DNA of 64,000 bases from Achaetomium macrosporum (Eukaryota > Ascomycota > Sordariomycetes > Sordariales > Chaetomiaceae): NCBI GenBank assembly GCA_033296875.1, contig MU860032.1, positions 114,991 through 178,990 of the forward strand. Reading direction: 5' to 3'. Below are positions 10,027-22,404 of the stretch, in pieces (position 1 is the first letter of the stretch; each line of letters begins with the position of its first letter). Under the pieces are notes generated by a model. That model saw only the letters and a list, made by a program, of their open reading frames with translations. It searched no databases and was not told where the DNA came from. The position numbers and the translations under genes were made by a program.

Positions 10027-12946
10027 ATGACGCTGCGAGTAGTCAACGGGAGCTCGAACGCCTCATCGGGCGGTTCGTCGTGCGCCGAATGCCATCGACG
10101 CAAGCAAAAGGTGAATGCTCTCAGCTTCTAGGCAGAAAGCCCCACAGCGCCACAAGGCCCGTTAGCTGGCATACACAGAGCTTCGACTGACAATTGCTCC
10201 AGTGCAACCGCAACTTTCCCTGCGAGAACTGTAGGAAGCGAGGAGTAGCCCACCTTTGCGTACCCAAGCCGGGTGCTTCAAGCCAGTCGAGGTTTGTCCC
10301 AAGACCGACGCTGCTCCTGTGTCGCTGCTGACCACTCCTGACCCCTTCCCTCAGCACGCTCGGGAAACGCAGGCTCGAGAGTGAAGACAACGGGACTCCT
10401 CCCGATGGGGATTCGGAGGACGATGGCAATTCGGATGTCGACATCAGCGGTGCCCTAAGTGGCCTGGGCTACATGTCTCACCATTACCACTTGGTGTTGG
10501 GTCAAGGCCCTGGTCCAAAGGTTAGTGCGGTGTGGGGCGTATCAGGAGGGCGGCGGAGCATCGTCCACTGACGGCGTAGCAGACAGGTAGGGATCTTCGC
10601 GAGGAGACCGAGGTTGAACAGTCGGAAGAGCTGAAGGCCGTTCTGCCCTTGATGCCGGAAAAGCGGCACACTGGTAATTCCCACCACCTCATAACCCACC
10701 AGAACCTCGCGCGGGTGCTGACTAGAAGTAGACGTGCTCGTCGACAACTTTCTGGACGGCGCAAACCACCATTACTACGCCCTGTATCCGCCGGAGTTTA
10801 GGACCCAGTATGATGGTTGGTGGGCGACTCCGCGAGACAAGGTGACGCCAGAGCTCACGAGCCTGATCCTGCGTGTCTGCGGCTGCTCCCTCCATTTCAT
10901 TATCGGAGATAGCGTCAGAGAGATGTTGGAAGCTGAGCTCAAGACCGACGTTCTGACGTTTGCGGATCGCATGCACACCGCAGCCGAGAAGCTCGGTGCT
11001 AGCATTCGTCCAGGAAAAGGCGGCCTCATCCACATCCAGCAGCTGTTCCTCACGGCATTCTGGTACAAGTCGGCTGAGAAATGGACAGACGCCTGGCATG
11101 CTCTGGGCAAGGCCGTACTTGCAGCAAAGGAGATAAGTAAGTTCTCCCCAACCTTCCCCAGCCTATCAAAGCTCTCGGCGCCAAGCTGATGACGTCGAGA
11201 CGTTGACAATATCGACGCCCAGTCCGAAGGCATGTCGAAGTTTGACCGCGAGATGAGGAGACGGATGTGGACGATCCTGTATATGTGGGATTTGTGAGTA
11301 GACCTCCTCGGCTGCCGAGACCGTGGGCTAAACGTCGCCACAGCGCACTGAGCACTTTGTTGTCCCGGCCACTCCTGATCAACCACGCCGAGTGCACGGT
11401 CATGATGCCCACGTTAACCCTGGAAAACAGCCCGGAGCGCCCAGGGCAGCCGTCGCCCTTTTGTCACATAAAGCTCCACTGCCAGCTTTGCATCGGCATG
11501 GCGCCGCAACTTGGAGTGCCTTCGGATTCGGATGCGGACAAGGCGGACGCAGCCCGGCGGCTGAAGCTCGTGGTTGATACATGGTTCGCGAACCTCCCAG
11601 CTGAATACGCACTGGAGAACCCAGACGTCCGTTGGGATGACGAACTCGGATGCGTCGTGTTCCAGCGTCGTTATCTTCACTTGATCGGATACATGAGTCT
11701 GTTCGGTCCGCTGAGGCCCTTTATCACGCGGAACTCAGGGGAGCACATGTCGAATCTTGAATTGAGCCTCCGCGCGGCAGGCGTCGAGGCGGCACTCGGT
11801 CTCATGCACCGATCTTGGATCTTTTTCGAAAACCTGAAAACAATGGGAGCCAAGTTCCATTATGTCATCTTTTGCATTTTCGACACGGCAACCGTCCTAT
11901 GTTCTGCGTTTGTGAAGGACGAGGCTCGCAACCTTCCGCAGCGGGAGAACGCCTTCTAGGCAATCAAAAAAGGATTGAGCCTGCTCCAAGAGGCGGGCGA
12001 GGAATCCAAGACAACGAAGTCGCTGTACCGCATTCTCAGGGGACTCCTTGCGAAGCTCCCATTGAGCGCCATCGAAAAAGGAGTGATCGGAGTACCGAAG
12101 CGGGTGAGAACCGAGAGAATCGCTCAGCCAAACGGCTATATTGGAGCGGCAAGGCAACCCAATAATCCCTCGGTCAGCCGTGCTCAACCTCAACCCCGTC
12201 AGAACCGCCAGCGACCTCGGCACACGCCCAGTAGCGCCAGCTCCGACAGCGATTCCACGTTCGATTCGCCCAATTTCCAAGCCCGCAGCGAATGCTATGT
12301 GTTGATGCCAGACAACTGTCAAAGCACGAATGCTCAGATCTTATCTGGCGCTGCTCAAGTGCATCAAAGCCCCGTCGTCGCATCCCCCACAGGCGTTGCG
12401 CAAGGTGACCTGAACGGTCTTTCGTCTTCCAGCGGCTTCGTGTCGTCGTCGGCTCCCACAGATCTTCCATACCCCGTCACGACAGAGAGCTGGATTCCGG
12501 CAACTACCGCCATGCCAACCATCGCTTCCACGACTTCAGACGGGTTCGTGCCCGCTGCTCCGGGGTTTGCGGAAGTGACCGCTTTCGAATACGGCGCGGC
12601 CGTGAGTCCCGTTCCACCGATCCCTTTCAGCCAACAAGCGGCTTGGCAACAGCCAGCTCCTCCTCAGTTGCCCGCAATCAGCGGCCTGGAGAGCGGTATG
12701 CAGATGTATCCTCAGGATGTGGGCACCCTTCCAGGGTTCGAGGTGCCAACGGTTCTCCAAACGTGGAACTAGGAACAGCTCGGGCTCGGTCACCCCATGA
12801 CGTGGGTTCAAGGCGCCCCTGTGCCCCCTGTCGCCGATCAGAACGGCGTCCCAGACACCCAGCCTGGCTTGTCGGGAGGGTTCAGGGGCCCGAGTTTGTC
12901 GAGTGACAGCGTTGAGAGCCCGGATACTGAAGTTCTGAGCCAGTGA
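10027..12946 (+). CDS. Zn2Cys6 transcription factor with two in-frame TAG codons
   Basis: Fungal binuclear zinc-cluster regulator. Exons: 10027-10110, 10203-10291, 10355-10520, 10583-10673, 10726-11136, 11200-11293 and 11344-12946. The zinc cluster spans the first intron: CAECHRRKQK joins CNRNFPCENCRKRGVAHLC, giving all six cysteines. Exons 5-7 carry a fungal-specific middle homology region (for example EMRRRMWTILYMWDL and LLINHAECTVMMP). The frame meets TAG at 11957 (codon 517) and at 12770 (codon 788). It remains open and protein-like after each: AIKKGLSLLQEAGEESKTTKSL after the first, and a Pro/Ser-rich tail ending SVESPDTEVLSQ at the TGA 12944-12946. A 48 nt intron (11912-11959) could remove the first TAG, but its donor is poor and it would delete conserved-looking sequence. 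Read conventionally, the product is a 516-residue truncation. Pseudogene, editing or read-through remain open. The target genes are unknown. Confidence 0.75.
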
Positions 12947-14182
12947 AGCGCACTGACACGCACTGGTTGGCCTATTGAGGGGAGAGTGAGCATAACATTC
13001 GCTTTTTTTTTTGTGACTTCCATGTCGACTGACGTCTCCGGAAATTTGTCGAGAGTTTGCTTCATTGGATTTCCTGATTGTGCGACATGGCTGCGTTGAG
13101 GGGGAGGGGTTGGTGGTGGTAGTGGTAGGAAAGGGCCGCTTGGTTGTGGGAGGAGGTTGAAGAGTTGGGAGAGGGGGGAAGAAGGGGGGGTTGGGTTGGG
13201 GGGTTGGATGATTCCATGGTCAGTTTGTCGTGCAGGGTCTTTGGGACATCATGTATCATGTTCAACTCACCTCAGTCGCAAGTGCAGAATTTGATCACAT
13301 CCCACTTTGAAGCTTTGGTCAGTCCTAGTTTGCGTCGTTGTTCAGGGCGATGTCGACTGTGCGGTGCGAAACATCATACTTCGCAGGACTCGGAACGATG
13401 AGTGATTTGAGAGGTGTGAGAAGGACTTTATGACGCCCGCATTCACCATTGTGCCCCCCGCAAACGAACCGCACAGCGGAATATGCTAATCCTTAGTCAT
13501 TTTTGCGAGCCCCGAAAACCGTCGGACGGTGTGCTGTGGCGACCGTGAGCGCTTTTCGTCACACAGCTCAATCAAAGCGCGTGCGCATCCCTGAAGTCAG
13601 GATTGGGATAGGCTGTGCTACAGCGATTATCCAAGGGGCTTGACCGGCTGTCTGCTACTGCCACGTGGGAAGAGGGTCTCTTGTTGCGCTGCGATCGCGC
13701 GGGCTCAGCACATGATGGAGGTGAAAGTTCAATTGGAGTCGTGCCATAGGTGGAAGTAAGCCCACCCAATCAGCCGTTGTGGTGGTGGGTCGCACCTTCC
13801 ACACAGCATCGCAATGACAACCCAGCCTGGAGATGCCGCCTGTTCTGGCTTGTTGGACCGCGAGAACTAAAGAAGGTGCCTTGGCGTGACTGCTGTGCAC
13901 GTACATGTACAGTACAGAGGTTCCACGTTGATCCGATAAGCGTCGGCGGCCCAATCGCCCTTCCACGCCAGGACGGCTAGGGGACCTTGACGGCACCCAA
14001 CAATGCGACCCCGTCAAGCCAGGCTCAGAGTCATATGGGCATCGGGAGGGTGGAGAGGCATCGTGACTCCCCGCTTTTTCCTTTTCGGAGACGGCACCCG
14101 ACAGCAGCGGCATCCCAGACAGCCATTTTCTCTTCCGGACTCTGGGGCTCCCTTTGGGACATTGGCACTACGAGCTCACAAG
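12947..14182. other. Intergenic
   Basis: No supportable gene. A G-rich strand section at about 13105-13205 (GGGGAGGGG, GGTTGGGTTGGGGGGTTGG) could form G-quadruplexes, and a T run lies at 13002-13012. The right end is the leader of the threonine aldolase gene. Confidence 0.5.
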
Positions 14183-15478
14183 ATGTCTCAAGCAAACGGA
14201 TACCCCGCCAAGGATGCGGGCGCTCCGGGGCATCATGCCTGGGTTGGCAGTGCGGGCGCAGCAGGTGCCGATCTCAGAAGTCAGCTGCGATGGACCCCGA
14301 ATCGCGTCGGTACGCCAGTAGCTGACAGCGTGGACAGGCGACACGATGACGACGCCAACGGCCTCTATGCTTGCGGCAATCCAATCATGCACGCTGTTGG
14401 ATGATGTCTTCAACGAAGATCCCACGACCATCGACCTGGAGAGCCACTGTGCGGCCCTGACTGGCAAGGAAGCCGGGCTGTTTGTCCTGTCGGGCACCAT
14501 GGGGAACCAACTGGCGCTGCGGTCTCTGCTGACGCAGCCCCCGCATGGTGTGTTGTGCGACTACCGTTCGCACATTGTGAAATATGAGGCTGGAGGGTGA
14601 GTCTACCGGGGTTCCAGCGTCAAGCAAGACTCGCTGACTTCCTCCACAGGGTCGCCACACTGACAGGCGCCCTCGTCAAGACAGTCGTGCCCAAGAATGG
14701 GGTCTATCTCACTCTGGAAGATATCAAGGCAAATGTCTACCTTGACGATGACGTTCACACATGCCCGACGCGTGTCATTAGTCTGGAGAACACGCTCAAT
14801 GGTATGATTACGCCACTGGAAGAGGTCCGGCGGATCTCCACCTTTGCCCGGGAGCATGGCCTGAAGATGCACTGCGACGGAGCACGGCTCTGGGAAGTCG
14901 CGGCGTCAGGCGCCGGCAACCTGGTCGAGTTTGCCTCCTGTTTCGACACGGTGAGCCTCTGCTTCTCCAAGGGCCTTGGAGCCCCGATTGGGAGCATACT
15001 GGTGGGCAGTAAGGACATAATCAAGCACGCACGCTGGGTGCGGAAGTCCATCGGCGGCGGACTGCGTCAGTCTGGCGTCGTCACGGCCGCTGCGCGCGTT
15101 GCGGTGGACGAGACGTTTGGTAAGGGGCCTAACGGCGAGGGCGGCCTGCTAAGGAACACACACTCTCTTGCACAGGAAATAGCGAAGATGTGGACAGACC
15201 TGGGCGGCAAGCTCGTCCATCCTGTGCATACCAACATGGTCTGGCTCGACTTAGATGACGCAAACTGCCCAGGTGCTAGGTTTGAGGAACTCGGGAAAGA
15301 GGCCGGCCTCAAGCTCATGGGTGGCAGACTGGTCATCCACTATCAGATCTACCAGAACCGTGACTTTGTCGTCCCGAGACTGGCACGCATTTTCCAGGCG
15401 GTCTTTGAGGCAAAAGTGCAGGGTAATTCCACCCACAAGAGCGGTGACGGAGAAGCGTCCATGTACCGCTCGCAATAG
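14183..15478 (+). CDS. GLY1: L-threonine aldolase (low specificity)
   Basis: PLP-dependent enzyme that cleaves threonine or allo-threonine to glycine and acetaldehyde. Exons 14183-14279, 14338-14596 and 14650-15478 give 394 residues, close to yeast Gly1 (387). The first junction rebuilds the family hallmark DLRSDTMTTPT, and its intron has a GCTGAC branch site. Later motifs are NEDPTTIDLE, FVLSGTMGNQLA, MHCDGARLWE and the PLP-lysine motif CFSKGLGAPIGS with Lys226. The third exon joins in phase as YEAGG-VATLTGA. An N-terminal extension of about 30 residues, rich in Gly and Ala, precedes the catalytic fold. The gene ends in TAG and the next in-frame stop is 15 codons on. Cytosolic location is inferred, as no targeting signal is evident. 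Confidence 0.93.
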
Positions 15479-17169
15479 TGCGAAGCCAGCTTCACTGGGC
15501 AAGCCGACGATAACTAGGTACACTAGGTACTGTGTACTCGCGCTGGTTCGACAGATGCAAATTACGAGAATAACAGATCCTCCCGGCCAAATAGACCGGG
15601 CACCCTCTGGCCAGAAAAAGCCGTACAATACACCAAACATGAAGCCGGAACGAGATTTACTAGTAAAGCACCTTAATCATCTCACTTCTTTCTTTTCTTC
15701 CTCCTCTTCCTCTTCCTGTTCTTCCTTCCCTTTCTTCTCGGTTTCCTTTTTATTTCTTTCTCTTAGACTTGAATTTGTTTGCTTGACTCCTTATTGATTG
15801 AACTGCCGGGGTGGTTTGGTGTACGGCTTTTTTTCTGACCATAAGAGAGACCGGGCTAATCGGCGTTTGCCAAGTGATCGTTGACATCGGCATCAAAATT
15901 TTCCAGTCACGCATCGACAGATGGGCTCTGGACATCCCCAATCCTGCTCTCGGTGTGGCTGCTCCAGCCCCCGCCATGCTGCAAAGAAGGGCCGACAATC
16001 CGGGCCGAGCATTCAACAAAGTCCCGGGCTTGGCCATTGAATGGCCCACTCGAGTTGGGCACAGGGCGCCGGGCTGGTGTTCCGCGGAGTGCGGAACCGC
16101 AAAGAAGCAATACACTAGAAGCCCTTCCGACACGGGTCGCCTACCTCAACCCAGTCCCGAGAGAGTGGTAAGGCCTACACTATGTACAAACCTTACTTCT
16201 CCGGCTGAAACAACAAGAAGGCACGTGTAACTAAACCAAGGCACGTAGAGAGCCAAGGGAAACGGCATCATGAACACCAAGCCATGCGGATGGCCCGGTT
16301 GAGTTCGTCCCAACATCGACCTGCCCACCCCCGGATTCTTCAAGTTGCATCCAAGGAACCGGAAAGTCTGGAATGGACAAGGAACACGCATCTGCTGACT
16401 GTCAGTTGGGGAGCTCACGCTAAATGCCCCGCATTACCCCTGTTCTCTCCGCACATATCCTGGCCTGACGTCACAGCAATCCCAAGGAGGTTGGCGAATG
16501 AGGACGACGCTACGATTTTAGCGAGCGGGCCAATGCCGGTGGGATTGAACGTGCAGCTGCGGGGAATGCAGCTCCCAAAGCATCGAATTTCTCAATCCTT
16601 CTCACCGAAGTGAATGACTGATGAATGCAAACTGAACCACGAGAAAGTGCCCGTCCAAGTAGACTCGTATGAGGCACGAAGAATAAACACGCATCCGGAT
16701 GGAGGCCTGACTGTGTTTCCGGCGGAATCCGATAGTGAATTGAAGCTGCGTTCGGCGATTCCTGCCTTTTCGCCAAACGCGTCAAAGTCGCCCGAGTTGG
16801 CGACGATCATGGTCGAACGAGGCCAAGTTTTGGATTCGGCGTCAAGCCTGTTACCCCAACATGAAGAGCTGCAGTTGCCCTGTCAGCAGGGTTGCACTTG
16901 GCCTTGCCTGTCTGCTGTGGGGAGGAGCTCCCAGAGCTTCGTCTCCTGCCTAAACCGGTCAATGCAGACTTTGGAAGCGAGGTAGGTGGCTTCCATCCGA
17001 TTTCCGCGCTGCATACCTGCTTCAGCCGGTCAGGTTTCCGTTCCGCGTGTATTTGAGGAGGGCGAGTGCTCCCTCGTGCAACTGCCCGATCCTTCCTGCC
17101 GTCAAGCCTCTCGCACTCCATCAATTCTCCTAGGCACCTCCACAACCACCACATGCCGAGAGCTTCGCA
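15479..17169. other. Intergenic, with repeat copy B
   Basis: Holds the aldolase 3' UTR, repeat copy B, and the trehalase promoter. Open frames such as 16614-16985 have no family likeness. Confidence 0.5.
15690..15857 (-). repeat. Dispersed repeat, copy B
   Basis: Second copy of the repeat at 6721-6877 in the same orientation, with a TTCTTCC-rich pyrimidine tract followed by the conserved core at about 15764-15830. Differences in the core are mostly transitions, as expected for decaying fungal repeats. Confidence 0.6.
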
Positions 17170-19424
17170 ATGGCACCGCGACGCCTCCTCAGGGCAGCAC
17201 TCGCTGGCCTAGCCTCAAGCGCGTCTGCGCTGTACATCAATGGCTCCGTAACGGCGCCATGCGATTCGCCGCTGTACTGCCACGGCGAAATCCTCAAGGC
17301 GATTCAGCTTGCACGCCCCTTCGTCGACTCCAAGACCTTCGTGGACATGTAAGTCGCAACTGGAATCGGCTGGCATGTCGCTGGGTACATCCGCGGCGAG
17401 ACACATGCTGACTTAGATTCCCTCCCAGGCCCACGATCAAGCCCGTGGAAGAGGTCATTGCAGCTTTCAGCCGGCTAAGCCAGCCGTTGAGCAACAACTC
17501 GGAGCTCAATGCCTTCCTGGCCGAAAACTTTGCGCCAGCTGGCGGTGAGCTCGAGGAAGTACCCAGGGACCAGCTTCCAACCGACCCTCGTTTCTTGGAC
17601 AAACTCGAAGATACCGTGATCAAGGAGTTTGTCGAGAAGGTGATCGACATCTGGCCAGACCTTACCAGGCGGTACGGCGGCCCCGGCAACTGCTCTGAGT
17701 GCGCCAACAGCTTCATTCCTGTGAACCGGACTTTCGTGGTAGCTGGCGGCCGCTTCCGCGAGCCCTACTACTGGGACTCGTACTGGATCCTCGAGGGCCT
17801 GCTGCGCACCGGAGGCGCTTTCACCGAGATCTCGAAGAACATCATCGAAAACTTCCTCGACTTCGTTGAGACCATCGGCTTCATCCCCAACGGGGCGAGA
17901 ATTTACTACCTAAATAGGTCTCAGCCCCCGCTCCTGTCGCGGATGGTCAAGATCTACGTCGACTACACCAACGACACGAGCATTCTCGAGAGAGCTTTGC
18001 CGCTCCTGATCAAGGAGCACGAGTTCTTCGTGACCAACCGGAGCGTGTCCGTCACAGGCCCCAGCGGAAAGACGTACACTCTGAATAGGTAAGTCACGAC
18101 AAGCGACTGGACCGTATTGAACTTGCCGGGTTGACGAATCCTGCTTCGCAGATACTACGTCAACAATAACCAACCCCGCCCAGAGGGGTACCTGCCGGAC
18201 TACATCACTGTTAACAACGGGTCCTACTACGCCAAGTCGGGTATAATATATCCGGTCAACAAGCCGCTCAACGAGACCGAGAGAGCTGAGCTCTACTCCA
18301 ACTTGGCCAGTGGTGCTGAATCCGGTTGGGATTACACGGCCCGGTGGCTTAAGACGCCCAATGATGCCGCCAAGGACGTCTACTTCCCACTCCGCTCCCT
18401 GAACGTCATCAACACGGTTCCCGTCGATCTCAACTCGATCTTGTACGAGAACGAAGTCATCATCGGCCAGTACCTCAAGCAGGCAGGCAACGACTCCGAA
18501 GCGGAGCGGTGGGCTTCTGCGGCCCGCGAGCGTAGCGAGGCCATGTACGAGCTGATGTGGAACGCAACCCATTGGTCGTACTTCGACTTCAACCTCACCA
18601 GCAACTCCCAGCACATCTTCGTCCCGCTCGACGCCGACGCCACCGACGCCGAGCGCGCCGATGCTCCTGCCGACCACCAAGTAATTTTCCACATCGCGCA
18701 GCTCTACCCCTTCTGGACGGGCGCCGCCCCGGCCCAGCTGAAACAGAACCCGCTCGCCGTGCAACAAGCCTACTCCCGCGTGGCTCGCATGCTCAACGAG
18801 AAAGCAGGCGCCATCCCCACCACAAACTTCAGGACGGGCGAGCAGTGGGATCAGCCTAACGTGTGGCCTCCCCACCAGCATATCCTCATGGAGGGCCTGC
18901 TCAACACCCCAGCCACCTTTGGCGAGTCTGACCCGGCATACCAGAGCGTGCAGGACCTCGCGCTCCGCCTCGCACAGCGCTACCTCGACTCCACCTTCTG
19001 CACGTGGTACGCCACGGGCGGCTCGACCAGCCAGACGCCGCAGCTGCAGGGCGTGACGCCGGGCGCCACGGGGACCATGTTCGAGAAGTATGCCGACAAC
19101 GCGACCAACGTGGCCGGCAGCGGCGGCGAGTACGAGGTGGTCGAGGGCTTCGGATGGACCAACGGCGTACTGATCTGGGCGGCGGACGTGTTTGGAGCGA
19201 AGCTGAAGAGGCCTGACTGTGGCAACATCACGGCTGCGCACACGCATTCCTCCAAGAGGAGTGCTCCTGCCGATGGCATTGCTGCTGGCTGGTCGCGGCC
19301 GCAGCCGAGAAGCGCGGTCGAGCTGGACCCGTGGGATGCCGCGTGGACTAAGATGTTCGGGAGGAGCGCGCTGAGGAAGAGGGAGGAGGTGAGAAAGCCG
19401 TGGGCTCGGCTAGGTGCTTGGTGA
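17170..19424 (+). CDS. Secreted alpha,alpha-trehalase, GH37
   Basis: Hydrolyses trehalose to two glucose molecules. Exons 17170-17348, 17429-18088 and 18152-19424 give 703 residues. The first 20 residues (MAPRRLLRAALAGLASSASA) form a signal peptide, so the enzyme is extracellular, wall-bound or vacuolar. Both GH37 signatures are present: GGRFREPYYWDSYW and QWDQPNVWPP. Also present are the ESGWDYTARW segment with the family's acidic residue and the Gly-rich GSGGEYEVVEGFGWTNG. Many N-glycosylation sequons fit secretion. There is no EF-hand-like or regulatory N-terminal domain, so it is not the cytosolic neutral trehalase. The C-terminus beyond the catalytic fold is a basic tail of about 65 residues containing SSKRSAP and ALRKREEVRKP, possible processing sites. 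Splice junctions are in phase. Confidence 0.93.
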
Positions 19425-22404
19425 TCTGCCCATCGTGGGAAGCCTAATATGAAGGGAAGGGATATGTTATGACTCTCTGAAGTTCTGTAATATTACTATT
19501 CCTTCCTCGCCTACCTTGGTAGCGTTTTTGCTTCCTGCTACAGACCACATGCGTCGTGAGCCTGGTGGGTTTTGCCCTGCAGGCTACTTACCTACCTACC
19601 TAGGTACGCAGAGGTTTATCTAAATGATACCTAATGACACAAATCTTGCCCCATGATGTGCTTGCACGCAGCCTGAACTCGAGGATTCGTCGGGAATGGT
19701 CCTCGCTCCATACATGACCATCGGAATATCCAGCTCCACACGGGATGGGACAATCTCCCACCGACTTCTCTCTGCATGGACAAGTCGATTGCCTGTTTTT
19801 CCCATCGCCCTTGTCAGGATCACTCAGATGCCAAGCACACTGTCCCTCGGTGTATCCCTGCTATCATACTCTATCAGACTCTGGTTCCTACACAGTAACA
19901 GAGCAGTGACGCAGAGCGTGCATAAGACGGACAGCACCCCTTATGTTGCAATAGATCGGGCCACGCTGAATCAACTTCGCGGGCCCATGAAAGTAAAGTG
20001 CAAGTTGCAGAGCATTAAAGGGTGTCGTGTACGGAAGTGCTAACTAATGGAACAACACACTCGTTCAGAGTGTCCGGGATGACGACGCCAACGGCGGCAA
20101 CCGGGGCCTCTTCCGGGGGCGGATCGGCCCCACTTGAGCCGGGACGCCGGATAGACCCACCACGGTGGACCTAGAGAAGAGATAGGGCAGCAGGCAACTT
20201 ATTAGGTAAGGTATGTATGTACTTGTGGTAAAAGAAATAAGACAGTAAGCAGACTTTATTGCAATCCTCACACCAGCTGCTGCAGGCATGACTCACGGTA
20301 TTTTGATCGGCGGTGGTCGACGATCGAGAATCGGTTAATGTTGACTGTGTTTACTCCGCATCGGCACATCCAATCCTTCAAGTCCACAATTCGCCCGGCG
20401 GCCGGCCTGGCACAGCAACTCCAGTCAGGCAACCACCTACCGTAGTCAACAATAACAAATTCCCCGTCTGGGCCGTCTCCGGGGCCTCACCCCATCGAAT
20501 CCCAATTCCCCCAGTCTCGCAGCCCCAGCTAAACATGAAACAATGAATAATAAACCCCCCTGCCGAAGGATTCCGTGTCAACAACACCACTGGGCCCGCC
20601 CCAACACGTTTCGTTTCGTTTCGCGGTTTCGGGACCCCAACGTCTAGCCGGTCAGCTATAACCATTATTGGTCCCACAGTATGTGATTTTCTGGGCAGCG
20701 TACTGTTGTAAGCGCAGCCGCGGCAATACGCGCGGCAAAGATGCAAGATGCAGCACAGCACAGCACAGCCTGGACAGGGCAGCGGCTCATCCGCAAGGGC
20801 AGGAACTATTCCGTCGTACTACTGCATGCAATTCCGCTGTGTTGCGCTTCGTACCTGCGTTGACGGGTGGATCAAGATCGTTAAGGAGGGGGGTTTACGC
20901 AAGGTGAAGCTCAGGGAAGTTGGAACAGTAAGGTAAGGTAGGCAGGTGTGGAGCTAACTACGTATGGGTTTGTATTACACATGATTATCTCAAACTACCG
21001 ACGACGGCGACTATCTACGAGAATATGTGGGTCGGATCGGTTGGTCGGAGGTCGTATCAGCATTCAGCTGTGCCAGCCGCACAACCTCCCCTACCTTACA
21101 GAGCTGGAGACCAGAGTCTCGGCGCACACAGTAGTTTATAGTAAACGGAGGAATAAAGAGATCTGATAGCAACGATGCCCTGCTTCCCTCGATCTCGCAG
21201 ATGGCCCGATCTCAAAGCCCGGTCCATTCCTATGGCCACTTGCAGTGGTCCCAGCCGTCGCCAGGCGAGTTTCAACCCTGGACTGGATAACGTTACACAG
21301 TAGAAGTCTGCACAAATTCCCCACAGTAAGCACGCGGCCTGCATCCCGTGTCTGCAGCAGGGCAACCGGTCAGCCCTGACAGCGGGGCGATGCTCAACGC
21401 ATGCACAATCACACCGATGCCTTGATGCCATGTATGTATGTACACTATGAGCGGGAGGAGGCCTAGGCCACTTGCTGCTCCGATGGGCTAGTGTACGGAG
21501 TATGGAAGTATTCACTCTGCAATGCAATCCTAGCGGGAGCCAAGTGGAGTTGTCAGTGACGGGTATGCCAGTCAAGTGTCTGCCTGCATTTAATGTCTCT
21601 GTATGTGTATGCTGTCGAAAAACGGGATGCTGAGGCATTATGCAGGAGACTGGACCAAGGGTGCTGAACGCAGTCAGATCGCAGTAGGTAGGTATGTATT
21701 CGTATACACCTGTATTGTTTCAATCTCGCACCTAGATAACGTATTTACACATCTTCTTCCACAAAAGGCAGAATCTTGTAGCACGACAATCATGGCGTAT
21801 ACACGACATGTGCTTTTTTGCCCCCCTTCCTTCGCCCGTCCATTCCATTCCCCCTATCCCTACCGACCACCCATCAATCAGCCCATTCTACCACTGATGC
21901 TCCCAAGCAAAAGACCGGGGTAAAACACCCAGTCGCCTATAGAACAGAAAGAAGAGTAAAACGAAAGAGAAGAAAAGAAGAAAAGATATCCGAAAGAGAA
22001 AAGGAAGGTGGTATCAAGAATGAGGAGAAGAAACGTGTCCCTGTCCTTCCTTGCGCCCCTCTCCCTATGCTGCCCAGATATGCCTAATGACCATTTGAAC
22101 GCCGCCACCAAAGGCCGGAAAGAAAGTAAGAAGTAAAAGTAGGAGAGGAATGTGGATAGGGAGGAAAAGAGGCAAAATGCTGTTGTGTTCCCGCCTACCT
22201 AGATGCCGCCAAACACCATATAAATGTAAATGACCGAGCTTAGAGGTGATGAGGACGAGGAGAAAAAAGGGAGGAAAGATAAGATGAGGAAAGAGATGTC
22301 GAAAACATGGTGATGTAGTGGTATCCAATGATACAGGGTAGTGTGACAGGATACTGGTATATAAAGTATGAGTATGCATGCGGCTGAGTGTCAAGAAAAG
22401 GAAA
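19425..22404. other. Intergenic
   Basis: About 3 kb with no supportable gene. Short TACCTA/GGTAAG-type repeats occur near 19585-19606, 20203-20222 and 20930-20945. The right end (about 21750-22404) is probably the 3' UTR and downstream region of the minus-strand gene. Confidence 0.5.

Noticed and set aside
11912..11959. 48 nt intron removing the first TAG of the Zn2Cys6 gene
   Set aside because: GTGAAG is a weak donor, no CTNAC branch site is present, and the spliced product would lose sequence that continues the regulator domain. Kept only as an alternative.
17910..19247. 445-codon minus-strand frame opposite the trehalase
   Set aside because: Shadow of a GC-rich exon with all GH37 motifs on the plus strand.
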